Shown piece by piece: positions 34,320-42,028 of a DNA stretch of 64,000 bases. The stretch is from JACRGC01 sp041305345 (lineage in GTDB: Archaea > Micrarchaeota > Micrarchaeia > Norongarragalinales > SBBD01), in the NCBI GenBank assembly GCA_041305345.1, contig JBFYLP010000001.1:1-64000 (forward strand), in the 5' to 3' direction. Below the pieces are notes generated by a model. That model did no database searches. It was not told the DNA's origin and saw only the letters and a program-made list of their open reading frames with translations. Each line of letters begins with the position of its first letter. Within the stretch, counting starts at the first letter, position 1. The translations under genes were made by a program, and so were the position numbers.

Positions 34320-34440
34320 AATATCACCATTATAATGTATTATAATATGGCATTTGGGGAATATAAGGATTGCGGAAGGTGGCTTCAACTGGCAACTGCT
34401 AATCGTTAGGTATATATACCCGAACTTGCACTAAAATGGG

Positions 34441-34556
34441 GTCAGCGGTCATAGGGGAGGTGGCACACCCGATCCCGTCTCGAACTCGGAAGTTAAGACC
34501 TCCAACGATTCGGCGCGTACTTTCCTGACGGAAGGGAGAACCGGATACCGCTGCTC
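34441..34556 (+). rRNA. 5S rRNA
   Basis: The ends pair as CAGCGGT (34443-34449) with ACCGCTG (34547-34553), the terminal helix. Internal 5S features are CACACCCGATCCCGTCTCGAAC and CGGAAGTTAAGACCTCCAACG. A TATA-like TATATATACC (34410-34419) lies about 26 bases upstream. The exact ends are estimated. No 16S, 23S or tRNA is near, so the 5S gene is separate from the rRNA operon. Confidence 0.93.
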
Positions 34557-34626
34557 TCATAATACCCCTAATTTTAACTTGGTGCTTGGGACTAGGCACA
34601 TGGCCGTTACAAATCAGTTCAAGTAG

Positions 34627-35382
34627 TTACGTCGTTTCGACTCTAGGCGCCAGGTAGAACACGAATGCGGCTTCAGATATCTTGTATTGCAGCCGGACAG
34701 GCAGGTTGTTTCCGAACTCTATTTGCAGCTGCTCATTGTCAACAGCCGCTCTAGCCATCTTCTCCAGGTATTCCGCAGGGTACATCGCCTTTGCGGAAGC
34801 GGGCGCCTTGATCTCGAGGTCCTTTTGGTTCTTGGAGCTGTTTTCGATCTTCAGGTCGCCGGAATCGCCATGCGCCTCGATGTTGAACATGTGGTCTTCA
34901 GCCTTCATCTGCAGGTGGGAGGAAACAAGCATCGCATCCTTTAGCATCTCCTTGAAATGGGATGCCTTGATCTTGACGGAGGTGTCAAGCTGCGCCTTGG
35001 GCTCTTTAGGTATGCCGGATTCGCGCAAATCAAGCAGCGGCAGTTTGAACGATCGGTTGGCATCGCCCGCGAATTCGAGCTGAAGCCTATTGCCCTCCTT
35101 CTCATCGAAGATGACAGTAAGCTTTTCGGCGGCCTTGCTCCTGGAAAGCATCTTTGAGAGGTCAAGAAGGTTTACCGAAATCGTGCGGCCTTCGTCGATG
35201 TCATAGGATGCGAACGAATGCCCCTTTGGAAGCTTGAAATCAACCATAGCAATCTGCGAGGGGTCGAGGGAGCGCAGGTGCAGGCCTTCCTTTGAAATCT
35301 CGATGCTTCCCTCATCTATCATGTTCGCAACAGCATCGATGCACTGCTTGAAGAACTTAGCGTCCTTGAACGAGAACTCCAT
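34627..35382 (-). CDS. pcn: PCNA sliding clamp
   Basis: This 251-aa protein starts MEFSFKDAKFFKQCIDAVANMIDEG and shows the family pattern (GLHLRSLDPSQIAMVDFKLP, LLDLRE, SKAMYPAEYLEKM), ending LAPRVETT. An internal GGTGG spaced five bases before the ATG supports this start; 35394 adds four residues. The clamp is loaded by RFC (rfcL at 14.3 kb). Confidence 0.93.
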   Translation of the reverse strand: MEFSFKDAKFFKQCIDAVANMIDEGSIEISKEGLHLRSLDPSQIAMVDFKLPKGHSFASYDIDEGRTISVNLLDLSKMLSRSKAAEKLTVIFDEKEGNRLQLEFAGDANRSFKLPLLDLRESGIPKEPKAQLDTSVKIKASHFKEMLKDAMLVSSHLQMKAEDHMFNIEAHGDSGDLKIENSSKNQKDLEIKAPASAKAMYPAEYLEKMARAAVDNEQLQIEFGNNLPVRLQYKISEAAFVFYLAPRVETT

Positions 35383-35445
35383 TTGAACCACCATTGCCCC
35401 CAAAAATAATAGTATGGGTTGGCATTAAAAGTTATTAAAAGTATC

Positions 35446-36759
35446 TCAACAGAATTTGAGCTCTTTCCCGTCTCCCAGGCGTGCAAGCACGCTTTCGCCA
35501 TCGAATGCGATTTTTCCAGCCAAAATCGTCTTTTCTATGCTGCCCTGCACGGTTAGGCCATCGTAAGGGGACCATTTGCATTTCGTGAACAGTTTATCAT
35601 TTCTGATTTTTGTTTTGCGCTTCAGGTTCACGACCACCAAATCGGCGTCCATCCCAACTGCGATGCCCCCCTTGTGCTTGATGTTAAAGATTTTCGCAGG
35701 ATTGACAGCAAATAGTTGCACCAGCTCCATTATCGAAATCCTCTTCTTGCTAACCGCATCCAATAGCAACAGCAGCGAGGTGTCCAGTTCGGGCACTCCC
35801 GAAGGCGCCTCGGAATAGGGCTTTTCCTTCTCTTCCTTCAGATGGGGCGCGTGGTCGCTTGCAATGATGTCGATTTTGCCACTTCCCAGGGCCGCCCAAA
35901 GCTTGGCCACCTCCTGCTTGCTCCTTAGGGGAGGGTTCACTTTCCCAAAATTGCCCATTTTCCTTGCGAATGATTCATCGAGAAAGAGGTGATGCGGGGT
36001 TACTTCGCACGTGAGCTTAAGCCGTTCCTTCCTTCCCTTCCGTATCAGCTCAATTTCCCTTCCCGTTGAGACGTGCGCGAAATGCGCCCTTGCCTTGGTT
36101 TTCTTTGCTGCAGAAATTGCACGGGCCACCGCCAGCTCGGCAACGGATTCGTTGCGGATTTTGTTGTGGACGGAGGCATTTGTTGGCTCATGCTCCCTTG
36201 AAAAATGCCTTATGGCGCCTTCGTCTTCCGCGTGGAGCACTATGGGCTTTTGGAATTCCTGGAGATGCCTGTAGAATGCGCTAAAATCATCCACAAGGAG
36301 GGAGCCGGTCGAGGAGCCCATGTATATCTTGAGGCCGGCAATCGATGGGTCGAGGGCTGCTTCCCTTGCTTCCTCAAAGTTATTGTTCGTTGCGCCGAAA
36401 TGGAAGCCGTAGTTGCAAATTGCCTTCTTGCTCGCAACCATTTTTTTTGCGGCAAGGGCGTCAAGTGAGATGGTCGCCAACGAATTATTTGGCATGTCAA
36501 TTAGGGATGTGGCCCCCCCTGCAAGAGCGGCAGATGTTCCCGTAAAATAATCCTCCTTCAAAACGTCCCGGAAATCCCTCAGATGAACGTGCGCATCGAT
36601 CATCCCCGGAAGCACATAGCAGCCATTTGCATCGATTACCTCCTCCTTCCCCCTTACAGGAATGTGCGCCTTGATTAGCCGGATCTTCCCAAGCTCGATG
36701 AAGAGGTCCGCCTTCCTTGTTCCTTGGGAGCTCACGATGGTGCCGTTCCTGATTATCAT
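35446..36759 (-). CDS. pyrC: Dihydroorotase
   Basis: This 437-aa amidohydrolase begins MIIRNGTIVSSQGTRKADLF. Zinc ligands are in PGMIDAHVHLRDF, with later SLIDMPN, GFHFGATNN, IVLHAEDE, AHFAHVSTG and IASDHAPH. It cyclises carbamoyl aspartate. It is last in the pyrD-pyrK-orphan-pyrC operon and starts 5 bases after the stop of the orphan gene. Confidence 0.93.
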   Translation of the reverse strand: MIIRNGTIVSSQGTRKADLFIELGKIRLIKAHIPVRGKEEVIDANGCYVLPGMIDAHVHLRDFRDVLKEDYFTGTSAALAGGATSLIDMPNNSLATISLDALAAKKMVASKKAICNYGFHFGATNNNFEEAREAALDPSIAGLKIYMGSSTGSLLVDDFSAFYRHLQEFQKPIVLHAEDEGAIRHFSREHEPTNASVHNKIRNESVAELAVARAISAAKKTKARAHFAHVSTGREIELIRKGRKERLKLTCEVTPHHLFLDESFARKMGNFGKVNPPLRSKQEVAKLWAALGSGKIDIIASDHAPHLKEEKEKPYSEAPSGVPELDTSLLLLLDAVSKKRISIMELVQLFAVNPAKIFNIKHKGGIAVGMDADLVVVNLKRKTKIRNDKLFTKCKWSPYDGLTVQGSIEKTILAGKIAFDGESVLARLGDGKELKFC

Positions 36760-36764
36760 AATCG

Positions 36765-37256
36765 TCAATACTCTATCCTTTCAAGTTGTTTTTTCGCTGA
36801 TCTGGCGAGGATACCAACGGCGGTTAGTTCGTGGAGCAATAAATGAATGTCGGGGCACGCCTTTTTGGGACGCAACTCACGAATTGAATAATTTTCCGCA
36901 AATTCCCTTCTGCTATAAAAACTCATTGGCCCATCGAGTTTATTTTCGAAGGTCTCGAGGATTTTCATAGCCCCTTCCCGATCGCCAATTCTCTCCGAGA
37001 ATCTTTTAACCGCCTCTGGCATCGCAGTCAATTTATGGTACTTCAACCCACCAGATAGCCTGTATCGCGGGGTTACTTCCTTAAGAAAATCCGATAGTGC
37101 TTTTTTTGATTTGTTGTCACCCTCTAGGGTCGAAATGACCCTGCCAATAACCAAATGATAGTGGTCGGGTCTCCCAAAACGATTCCGTATTGTCTTTCTT
37201 GGCCGATAACCGGAGCGAACAAGCCTCTTTACATTGAATTTTCGTTGTGCTTTCAT
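36765..37256 (-). CDS. Unrecognised protein inside the pyr operon
   Basis: This 163-aa protein is helical and basic (MKAQRKFNVKRLVRSGYRPRKTIRNRFG...). The ATG overlaps the pyrK stop (TAATG), so it is translationally coupled, and pyrC follows after 5 bases. No family is recognised. Its base composition is a bit richer in A/T than pyrD/pyrK. A regulatory or partner role in pyrimidine synthesis is possible but not shown. Confidence 0.65.
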   Translation of the reverse strand: MKAQRKFNVKRLVRSGYRPRKTIRNRFGRPDHYHLVIGRVISTLEGDNKSKKALSDFLKEVTPRYRLSGGLKYHKLTAMPEAVKRFSERIGDREGAMKILETFENKLDGPMSFYSRREFAENYSIRELRPKKACPDIHLLLHELTAVGILARSAKKQLERIEY

Positions 37257-38068
37257 TACAATCCGACCTTCTTCCCGCTCTTGTCGCGATGGAAATTCCC
37301 CCAGTCAGCCGTCTTTTCCAGCAGATTTGCATCCATGCAAGGGCCGTCACGGCAGCTCATATATCCGCCGATGGTGCAAGAGCCGCATATGCCAACAGCG
37401 CACTTCATGTAGCGCTCTGCGGATACGAAAATTGGGATTTTGTGTTTTTTTGCCAGCCTCGACAAGTGGAACATCATTTTTTCCGGGCCGCAGGAGTAGA
37501 TCGCATCAAAATTATGCTCGGAAATGAGTTTTTCTGCCAATTGGACTGCATTTCCCTCGAATCCTTTGCTTCCATCATCAGTTGAAACCAAAACGGAGCA
37601 GCCTGCACTGCCTAGTTTTTCCTCAAATAGGACATCTTTTTCTGTTTTAGCTCCGATTATCGCAGTGCATCTGATTTTTTCCTTCTTTGCCTCCTGCGCA
37701 AGGAAGCGGAGGGGAACGACCCCATACCCTCCTGCAACAAGCAGGATGCTTTTTCCTTTCAGCTCGAAGTGGGCGCCAAAGGGGCCCGAAACACCAACCT
37801 TATCCCCAACTTTCAATTTGGATAGGGCAATTGAGAAATTGCCAACTGCTGCAAATGAAATCGAGAAGGGCTTTGCCGAATTGATGCTCATTGGCTTCTC
37901 GTCAACTCCCGGAAGCCAAACCATTGCAAATTGGCCCGGAAGGGATGGAAGGTTTTCCTTGAAGGTGAACGTCTTGACTCGGTAATTCTCATTTTCAATC
38001 CCGGAGATGGTGAAGGGAAGTGGCATCTTGGTTGGGAAGCTGTACTGCGAAGTAACTGACTTATCCAT
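37256..38068 (-). CDS. pyrK: Dihydroorotate dehydrogenase electron-transfer subunit
   Basis: This 270-aa protein starts MDKSVTSQYSFPTKM. It has an FAD-binding ferredoxin-reductase fold (FAMVWLPGVDEKPMS, then GPFG), an NAD-binding GGYGVVPLRFLA, and the 2Fe-2S cysteines CAVGICGSCTIGGYMSCRDGPC. It passes electrons from PyrD to NAD. Its start overlaps the end of pyrD by 8 bases (ATGGATAA). Confidence 0.93.
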   Translation of the reverse strand: MDKSVTSQYSFPTKMPLPFTISGIENENYRVKTFTFKENLPSLPGQFAMVWLPGVDEKPMSINSAKPFSISFAAVGNFSIALSKLKVGDKVGVSGPFGAHFELKGKSILLVAGGYGVVPLRFLAQEAKKEKIRCTAIIGAKTEKDVLFEEKLGSAGCSVLVSTDDGSKGFEGNAVQLAEKLISEHNFDAIYSCGPEKMMFHLSRLAKKHKIPIFVSAERYMKCAVGICGSCTIGGYMSCRDGPCMDANLLEKTADWGNFHRDKSGKKVGL

Positions 38069-38984
38069 GGGCAGCACCTATCAATTCTTTCGCGGATTTG
38101 CAGCCGTTCCTTTCCATCCATTCCCCCATTTCATTGCAGATTTCCCTGAATGCGCCAATTCCCCGATAATATGTTGCCGTCCCTATTCCAATAGCGGTTG
38201 CGCCGGCCATAAGCATTTCTATCGCATCCCTGCCATTTGTTATTCCGCCGGTGCCGATGATTGGGATTTTCACGGACTCGTAGATTTGGTAGACGCATTT
38301 GAGCGCAATTGGCTTTATTGCAGGCCCGGAAACGCCCCCGAATTTGTTTGCAAGAATGGGCTTTCTGAATTCGGGGGAGATGAGCATCCCGCCTGCAGTG
38401 TTGATTGCGGTGATTCCATCCGCTCCGGCCGCTTCCGCTGCCTGCGCAAGAATGGCAATGTTCGGCACGTTCGGGGAGAGTTTGGCGAAAATCGGTATTT
38501 TCGTGTTTTTCTTTGCGATTTTGATTGCTGCGGATATCATTTCGGGATCCGCTGCAAAGTCCTTGTATTTTTGGAAGCCTTCCCCCCCTAAATGCGGGCA
38601 GCTAAGATCGAGTTCGATCAAATGGGGCTTCCCCTCGGAAATCCGCTTGACCACCTCGCCGAAATTTTCAACCGAATTCTCGAATACGGAGCCGATTACG
38701 ATTGCGGATGATTTTTTCCTCAACTCCTTGATTTCTTCTATCTCGCTATCCACTCCGGCATTTGAAAGGCCAATTGCATTGAGCATGAAATTCTCGTTTG
38801 CAAGGACGGTTGGGTTGGCGTAGCCCTCCCTTCCGGATAAATTGCAGCTTTTGGTTGTTAGAGCAGCAGCTCCGGATTTTGCAACCCTATCCATGCTCGC
38901 CCAGTCGAGCCCCAAAAAGCCGGAAGCGAGAACGGTAGGGTTGGTTAATTTGTGCCCGCAAAGCGTTGTTGTTAAGTCAACCAT
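38061..38984 (-). CDS. pyrD: Dihydroorotate dehydrogenase, class 1B
   Basis: This 307-aa TIM-barrel protein has LTNPTVLASGFLG, KSCNLSGREGYANP, the catalytic loop LDLSCPHLGG (Cys as base, class 1B), NTAGGM, SGPAIKP and GTGGITNGRDAIEML for FMN binding. It pairs with PyrK. It is the first gene of the operon. Confidence 0.95.
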   Translation of the reverse strand: MVDLTTTLCGHKLTNPTVLASGFLGLDWASMDRVAKSGAAALTTKSCNLSGREGYANPTVLANENFMLNAIGLSNAGVDSEIEEIKELRKKSSAIVIGSVFENSVENFGEVVKRISEGKPHLIELDLSCPHLGGEGFQKYKDFAADPEMISAAIKIAKKNTKIPIFAKLSPNVPNIAILAQAAEAAGADGITAINTAGGMLISPEFRKPILANKFGGVSGPAIKPIALKCVYQIYESVKIPIIGTGGITNGRDAIEMLMAGATAIGIGTATYYRGIGAFREICNEMGEWMERNGCKSAKELIGAAHG

Positions 38985-39074
38985 AGAATCAGGAAGAAGT
39001 AATGCGATTCGATGTTTTAAAGCATTTGGTATTTATAACGGGCGTAGGCTATGCTGCGGTAAAAAGAGGAAAAA

Positions 39075-40859
39075 TCAGCGTATTATGTTTGAGGCGCTGC
39101 CGGTCCATACGATGTCGTCTCCGAGGGCTGTGAACGAGTAGAGCGCATGCCTTATTGTTGCGGGGTATTTGAAGGTCGCTGAGGTTGGCGAAATGCCGGT
39201 GAACTCGGTTCCCCTATAAGAAAGGTAGCCGGCTTCTTTTGTTGCAAACGCATCGGGATTTCCCCCTAGGCTATAACCTATTTTGTCGACTGCGGCCAAA
39301 CCCATTGAATTGACCAGTTGCCGCAATGCAGTATCATATAGGAGGTTATAGTGCCAATTTACCGCCTTGTATGCGATTGCGCCCGAATTATCTTCCGTCA
39401 GTTCCGGGATGGAAATAATTACCCTGTCTGCAGGTATGCCTCCCGAAGGTGTTTCGAAAGTAAGCACCGATGCCTCGCCCGAAGAATAATAGTAGGACAC
39501 AGTTTCCTGACCGCCATCATAGTAAAATCCATCAGCGCCAAGGTAATATATGGACTTCTGAACCGGATAACTGACACAGCCGCCTCCGATACCGGCATAG
39601 GTGCAATCGGTCCTCACTGCCTTCAACGCAACATAAATGTCAGGCACGCTTCGAGAGCCGAACTGGAATGCATTTGATCTTCCGGATACCACCGCGAGGA
39701 TATCTCCAGTGACCGTACTTGTAGAATTGGTTCCATTAGGGGCTAAATTCAGCGAAAAGCCCTTGTAAACGGCTAAGGATAGCAAATCATAATTCTGACT
39801 TTCTACCCCATTATTGCTGAACTCGAATCCCACAGGGTACTTGATGATGTTGATTCCCTCGCCGGAGTTCAGCGTCTGCGTAATCGGGGTCTTGTATGTC
39901 TGGTCGAGGTCGTTGTAGATTTGGATTCTTTTGAGGCCAAGGGACATCAGCTCATATGCCCCATAATAGGCGGAGGAGGCGATATCGACCTTCCAGAACT
40001 TTGCAGCTTGTGCCTGGCCGGCGATCTGAATCTCCTGTCCTTGCGTTAGGAACATTGTCTTGCCGTCCTCGCGAACAAGCTTGAGGTAATATATCGATGC
40101 GTTGGATTCGTTCGTATAAGAATAATCGCGCACATACCACGAGGAACCCAGCAGCCATAGCTTGATGTTTGAATTCTTGAGCATCTTGTTTGACGGGCAG
40201 CTTGCAATCGGAACCGACGCATCGAGGCAAAGCGGAAGCACATCTACGAAGGCAACTTCATAACCGGTCTTGGCATATTTTGCCTGAATTGCCTTTGCGG
40301 TTTCGTCATATGAGGTGTAAGCGAAAAGGTAGGCATTTTGCTTTTCCTGGACGGAGATGCCGCCGGACGAGTAAATCACCCCGTTGTTTGGAAGTGAGAA
40401 TACCTGCGTGTTTTCCGCTGTGATCATTTTAGGCCCGGCAGTTGGGGAGAATGAGGAGGTTGTCGAGCCGAACCTTGATGCGCCCGCAGTGTAACGAATG
40501 CTGTCGTGCTGGTAATCGAGGTCGTCCTCAATGTAGGTTCTCATCTGATGCGGTGATGGTGAAATGCAGCTTCCTCCGGTTGCGCATATTTGGCCAGTGG
40601 AGCAGCCGCACTTGATGCAATCATTGACCAGGCCGCCGGACCTAAGGCAAACCTTGGGCTTTACTCGTGAGCACTGGTTTGCAAGCGTTCCATCCGAGCA
40701 CATGAAATATTGGGATGTTGGAATGGCGGTGGCTTGGAACTGGGAAATTGCCCCTCCGATTGGGGTTTTTCCGAAATTGAACGGCTTCATGATCACAACG
40801 GCCATTAAAAAAGCGACGATAATCGCGGCAACCCAAAACCAGGTAGGAGCATCCTTCAT
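39075..40859 (-). CDS. Large membrane-anchored surface protein (S-layer-like candidate)
   Basis: The 594-aa protein starts MKDAPTWFWVAAIIVAFLMAVVIM, one N-terminal membrane helix. An EGF-like Cys-rich stretch follows (about 52-98: about ten Cys, CSDGTLANQCSRV to GGSC), then a long Ser/Thr/Tyr/Asn-rich domain to the C-terminus. Secreted, glycosylated surface proteins of this look serve as S-layer components in archaea; no family was recognised. Confidence 0.7.
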   Translation of the reverse strand: MKDAPTWFWVAAIIVAFLMAVVIMKPFNFGKTPIGGAISQFQATAIPTSQYFMCSDGTLANQCSRVKPKVCLRSGGLVNDCIKCGCSTGQICATGGSCISPSPHQMRTYIEDDLDYQHDSIRYTAGASRFGSTTSSFSPTAGPKMITAENTQVFSLPNNGVIYSSGGISVQEKQNAYLFAYTSYDETAKAIQAKYAKTGYEVAFVDVLPLCLDASVPIASCPSNKMLKNSNIKLWLLGSSWYVRDYSYTNESNASIYYLKLVREDGKTMFLTQGQEIQIAGQAQAAKFWKVDIASSAYYGAYELMSLGLKRIQIYNDLDQTYKTPITQTLNSGEGINIIKYPVGFEFSNNGVESQNYDLLSLAVYKGFSLNLAPNGTNSTSTVTGDILAVVSGRSNAFQFGSRSVPDIYVALKAVRTDCTYAGIGGGCVSYPVQKSIYYLGADGFYYDGGQETVSYYYSSGEASVLTFETPSGGIPADRVIISIPELTEDNSGAIAYKAVNWHYNLLYDTALRQLVNSMGLAAVDKIGYSLGGNPDAFATKEAGYLSYRGTEFTGISPTSATFKYPATIRHALYSFTALGDDIVWTGSASNIIR

Positions 40860-40951
40860 CGAATCACCGGTAATTTTGATGTGGTGGCTGGGATATAAAG
40901 CTTCAGGTGGATTGGAAGGGGGCTTGGGACGTGGACAAGGGCGCGTGCTGC

Positions 40952-41191
40952 TTACCTGCTCAGGTAAAAGAGCCAGAAAGAATAAAGTATTACGCCGAGC
41001 AGGGCCCCGAATTGAATGATCCGAAGGAAATTGGCTGGCTTTGAATTTCCAAATGTGATGGGGCCGACCGTTGCATTACTGCTTTCGCCTTGTTTTGGGT
41101 TCTTTCCGTGCAGATACAACAGGAGGGCAAGGATGAGGATGCCTGCAAATATCAGGGTGATGCCGGCATATTGCAGGTTTTGGGCAAGCAT
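40952..41191 (-). CDS. DUF131 family small membrane protein
   Basis: The 79-aa protein has two membrane helices (MLAQNLQYAGITLIFAGILILALLLYLHG and FLRIIQFGALLGVILYSFWLFYL) flanking ATVGPITFGNSKP, the pattern of DUF131 (TIGR00304). Function unknown. Confidence 0.7.
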   Translation of the reverse strand: MLAQNLQYAGITLIFAGILILALLLYLHGKNPKQGESSNATVGPITFGNSKPANFLRIIQFGALLGVILYSFWLFYLSR

Positions 41192-41260
41192 ATGCGTGGC
41201 TTAGGGGAATGGGGAATAAAAAATGCTCGGGGCAGGGGGCCGTTTATGGTGGCTGAATTG

Positions 41261-41932
41261 CTAGCCGAAGAGTGCAGTTCCTATCCGGATCATTGTGGCG
41301 CCCTCCTCGATCGCAACCCCAAAGTCCTGCGACATGCCCATGGAGAGCTCGGGCAGGGAAACGGAATGGGTTTGCTCCAGTTTGTCCCTAAGAGCCCTAA
41401 GTTTCCTGAAAATGGGGCGGGAATTTTTTGCATCATTGGAAATCGGCGCGATGGTCATCAAACCGCGAAGGGAAAGGCTACCCAATTGAAGCAGCCGGGG
41501 GAAAGCCTGCATCAATTCCCCCTCGGAAAAACCCGTTTTTGTTTTTTCGCCGGAGATGTTGACCTGCAACAATATATCCTGCCTTTTGTGAATTTTTTCA
41601 GCTTCCTTGCTTATTTTGGCGGCAAGGTCCAATGAGTCGATGGAATGGATGACATCGAACAGCTTGACCGCCTTCCTTGCCTTGTTCCCTTGCAGCCGTC
41701 CAACAAAATGCCAAGTGATGCCCCTATCCGAAAGGGTACGGATTTTCTCTTGCGCCTCCTGGATGCGGTTTTCGCCAAAATCGGAAATGCCGCAGGAGTA
41801 AGCCTCGAGAATTCTTGCAGCCGGCTTAGCCTTGCTGATTGCAACCATCCTGACGGATTGCGGGGTGCGGTGAGAAGCGATGCAGGCGTCATTGATTCTT
41901 TTGCTTAATTCGCGGGCGTTCTTTAAAATCAT
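41261..41932 (-). CDS. yggS: PLP homeostasis protein, YggS/PROSC family
   Basis: This 223-aa protein has the PLP lysine in RMVAISKAKPAARI, then FGENRIQEAQEKI, WHFVGRLQGNKARK, VNISGEKTKTGF, LRGLMTIAP and LSMGMSQDFGVAIEEGATMIRIG. It buffers pyridoxal phosphate. The family is mostly bacterial and eukaryotic but occurs in some DPANN archaea. It is divergent from the antiporter gene. Confidence 0.92.
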   Translation of the reverse strand: MILKNARELSKRINDACIASHRTPQSVRMVAISKAKPAARILEAYSCGISDFGENRIQEAQEKIRTLSDRGITWHFVGRLQGNKARKAVKLFDVIHSIDSLDLAAKISKEAEKIHKRQDILLQVNISGEKTKTGFSEGELMQAFPRLLQLGSLSLRGLMTIAPISNDAKNSRPIFRKLRALRDKLEQTHSVSLPELSMGMSQDFGVAIEEGATMIRIGTALFG

Positions 41933-42028
41933 ATGATGATGTGTGCAGACGCCTTTTTATCTGGTAGTCTCCGGAAGGGCGCCCTTGCCCAAATAAACAT
42001 TTATATTCCGCCCCCAAGTAATGCTCGT

